Shown: piece after piece, positions 5,465-6,087 of the stretch
Numbering within the stretch: position 1 is the first letter of the stretch
How the letters are laid out: every line of letters begins with the position of its first letter
Assembly: GCA_001593855.1 (NCBI GenBank)
Contig: LUCC01000050.1
Span: 1-6,087, forward strand
Reading direction: 5' to 3'
DNA length: 6,087 bases
DNA from: Candidatus Hecatellales archaeon B24
Lineage (GTDB): Archaea > Thermoproteota > Bathyarchaeia > Hecatellales > Hecatellaceae
Translations under genes and position numbers: made by a program
Notes under the pieces: model-generated
What the model saw: the letters and a program-made list of their open reading frames with translations, nothing else
Databases searched by the model: none
Told to the model about the DNA's origin: nothing

Positions 5465-5888
5465 TCGGGCTATGGCCCAATCCTATCTAAGGCAGGCTGC
5501 CGAAAGGCTTCGCCACGCCGAGGAAGCCCTAGAATCTGGAAACTACCCGTACACCATCAGGCAAAGCCAGGAGCTTGTGGAGCTTTCACTGAAGGCAGCG
5601 TTAAGATTTGCCGGGATTGAAGCTCCTAAATGGCATGACGTAGGTCCAGTGTTACGCCGAAACACTCAAAGGTTCCCAGAATGGTTTAGGACCAAAATAA
5701 ATGAGCTTGCCTCCATTTCGAGGAGGCTTAGAAGGGAGAGGGAGCCAAGCATGTATGGAGATGAAGAATCAGGGCTGTCACCCGACGAGCTTTACACCAG
5801 AGAAGATGCTCTAACAGCCCTCACAGACGCTAAAAAAGTATACAAGCTATGCATAAAACTTCTGAAGAAAGCCTCTGCCATTCAGTAA
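5457..5888 (+). CDS. HEPN-domain protein, probable toxin partner of MNT
   Basis: A 143-residue all-helical protein of the HEPN family (PF05168-like). The pattern fits the fold: an N-terminal helix YLRQAAERLRHAEEALESGNY, then YTIRQSQELVELSLKAALRFAG (helix 2), KWHDVGPVL with H60, a middle helix near 75-93, and a last helix from about 115 (REDALTALTDAKKVYKLCIKLLKK). The canonical RNase motif R-x4-6-H is absent: the only histidines are H20 and H60. Instead there is an EREPSMYGDEE block (94-104) ending in ELYTREDA. Y100 in this block is the best candidate for nucleotidylation if the pair works like MntA/HepT, an inference only. TTG 5457 is chosen because of the strong ribosome binding site; ATG 5472 would shorten the protein by five residues. 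It is coupled to the MNT gene by an eight-base overlap. It could be an RNase using other residues, or a non-catalytic binding partner. Confidence 0.85.
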   Translation: MNNRAMAQSYLRQAAERLRHAEEALESGNYPYTIRQSQELVELSLKAALRFAGIEAPKWHDVGPVLRRNTQRFPEWFRTKINELASISRRLRREREPSMYGDEESGLSPDELYTREDALTALTDAKKVYKLCIKLLKKASAIQ

Positions 5889-5911
5889 GTTTTATAGTAA
5901 CTCTTATCTTT
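5889..5911 (+). terminator. T-rich stretch after the HEPN gene
   Basis: GTTTTATAGTAACTCTTATCTTT follows directly on the HEPN stop codon. Archaeal RNA polymerase can terminate at T-rich tracts without a hairpin, and a new promoter follows. The tract is interrupted and weak, so the call is tentative. Confidence 0.25.
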
Positions 5912-5917
5912 CAAGCC

Positions 5918-5928
5918 ATATAATATAT
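5918..5928 (+). promoter_or_regulatory. TATA box of the right-hand gene
   Basis: ATATAATATAT is the clearest TATA-like box in the window. A start about 26 bases downstream falls near 5950, leaving a leader of about 35 bases before ATG 5985, or almost none before TTG 5952. Confidence 0.5.
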
Positions 5929-5940
5929 CCCCCCGTTAGA

Positions 5941-5962
5941 CGGCTGAATACTTGCAAAGCCG
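5941..5962. repeat. Short hairpin at the likely transcription start of the last gene
   Basis: CGGCT (5941-5945) and AGCCG (5958-5962) form a perfect five-pair stem around a 12-base loop. It overlaps the predicted transcription start, so it is as likely a DNA operator as an RNA structure, or chance. Confidence 0.25.
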
Positions 5963-5984
5963 ACATGCCGAAGGGAAGAAAACT

Positions 5985-6087
5985 ATGGAACGGTTTCCCT
6001 CCAAGGAGTTCAGGAGGGCTCTAAGGCTTCTCCTCGGTGTGGGCGTGGTAAGCCAGAGCCGGGGAGCCTACAGCGTTGTTTTCGAGC
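5985..6087 (+). CDS. Unrecognised gene, N-terminal part (cut by window edge)
   Basis: Open from ATG 5985 to the window end, 34 complete codons. The peptide opens MERFPSKEFRRALRLLLG, then GVGVVSQSRGAYSVVFE: a basic amphipathic helix followed by what looks like beta-strands around a glycine-rich turn. This resembles a soluble protein but is too short to assign to a family. AAGGGA (5971-5976), eight bases before the ATG, is a suitable ribosome binding site, and a strong TATA box lies upstream. TTG 5952 is in the same frame and would add 11 polar residues (beginning with QSRHAEGKK after the start); it sits at the predicted transcription start and could be a leaderless start. The gene lies 96 bases after HEPN with its own promoter, so it is probably a separate unit, although a third component of the MNT/HEPN locus cannot be excluded. 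Confidence 0.5.
   Translation, partial: MERFPSKEFRRALRLLLGVGVVSQSRGAYSVVFE

Noticed and set aside
5930..5984. Possible small RNA or tRNA fragment after the HEPN gene
   Set aside because: Only one five-pair hairpin can be drawn; there is no cloverleaf, no CCA-like end and no paired box C/D set.

Overview
The window looks like genomic DNA of a thermophile-like archaeon, most likely of the TACK group (Bathyarchaeia or a relative). The grounds are archaeal TATA-like boxes 25-50 bases before several genes, possible leaderless starts, a predominance of TTG starts, AGG/AGA arginine codons, an archaeal aCPSF2-type beta-CASP nuclease, an archaeal CBS-zinc-ribbon protein and an MNT/HEPN pair. The lineage is an inference; there is no rRNA or other phylogenetic marker. 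No tRNA, rRNA, CRISPR array or insertion sequence was seen, and no stretch over 300 bases lacks a gene.

Layout, left to right. At 1-154 (minus) is the start of an unrecognised small membrane protein, cut by the window edge. A 61-base AT-rich divergent promoter region separates it from a full-length NFACT-family gene (RqcH/Tae2/Rqc2 homologue) at 216-2255. After a 69-base gap comes a protein with two CBS domains and a C-terminal zinc ribbon (2325-2900). Convergent with it, and overlapping its 3' end by 106 bases, is a minus-strand MFS gene (2795-3472) that holds only the first six transmembrane helices. A 134-base divergent region leads to an aCPSF2-type metallo-beta-lactamase/beta-CASP RNase (3607-4866). 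Then come a minimal nucleotidyltransferase (4961-5464) and a HEPN protein (5457-5888) that overlap by 8 bases and form a toxin-antitoxin-like unit. The window ends in the first codons of an unrecognised plus-strand gene starting near 5985.

How the genes may work together. Three units deal with RNA or translation: NFACT (rescue of nascent chains on stalled large subunits), the beta-CASP nuclease (RNA 3'-end processing or decay) and MNT/HEPN (typically an RNase or RNase-like protein controlled by nucleotidylation). They do not form one operon, because each has its own promoter-like sequence, so any functional link is only suggested by proximity. The most notable oddities are the half-length MFS gene whose tail is antisense to the CBS zinc ribbon, a 19-base promoter-region element shared by the NFACT and CBS genes (15 of 19 identical), symmetrical operator-like repeats in two upstream regions, and a marked abundance of the heptamer AAGGCTT and its complement in all reading frames.
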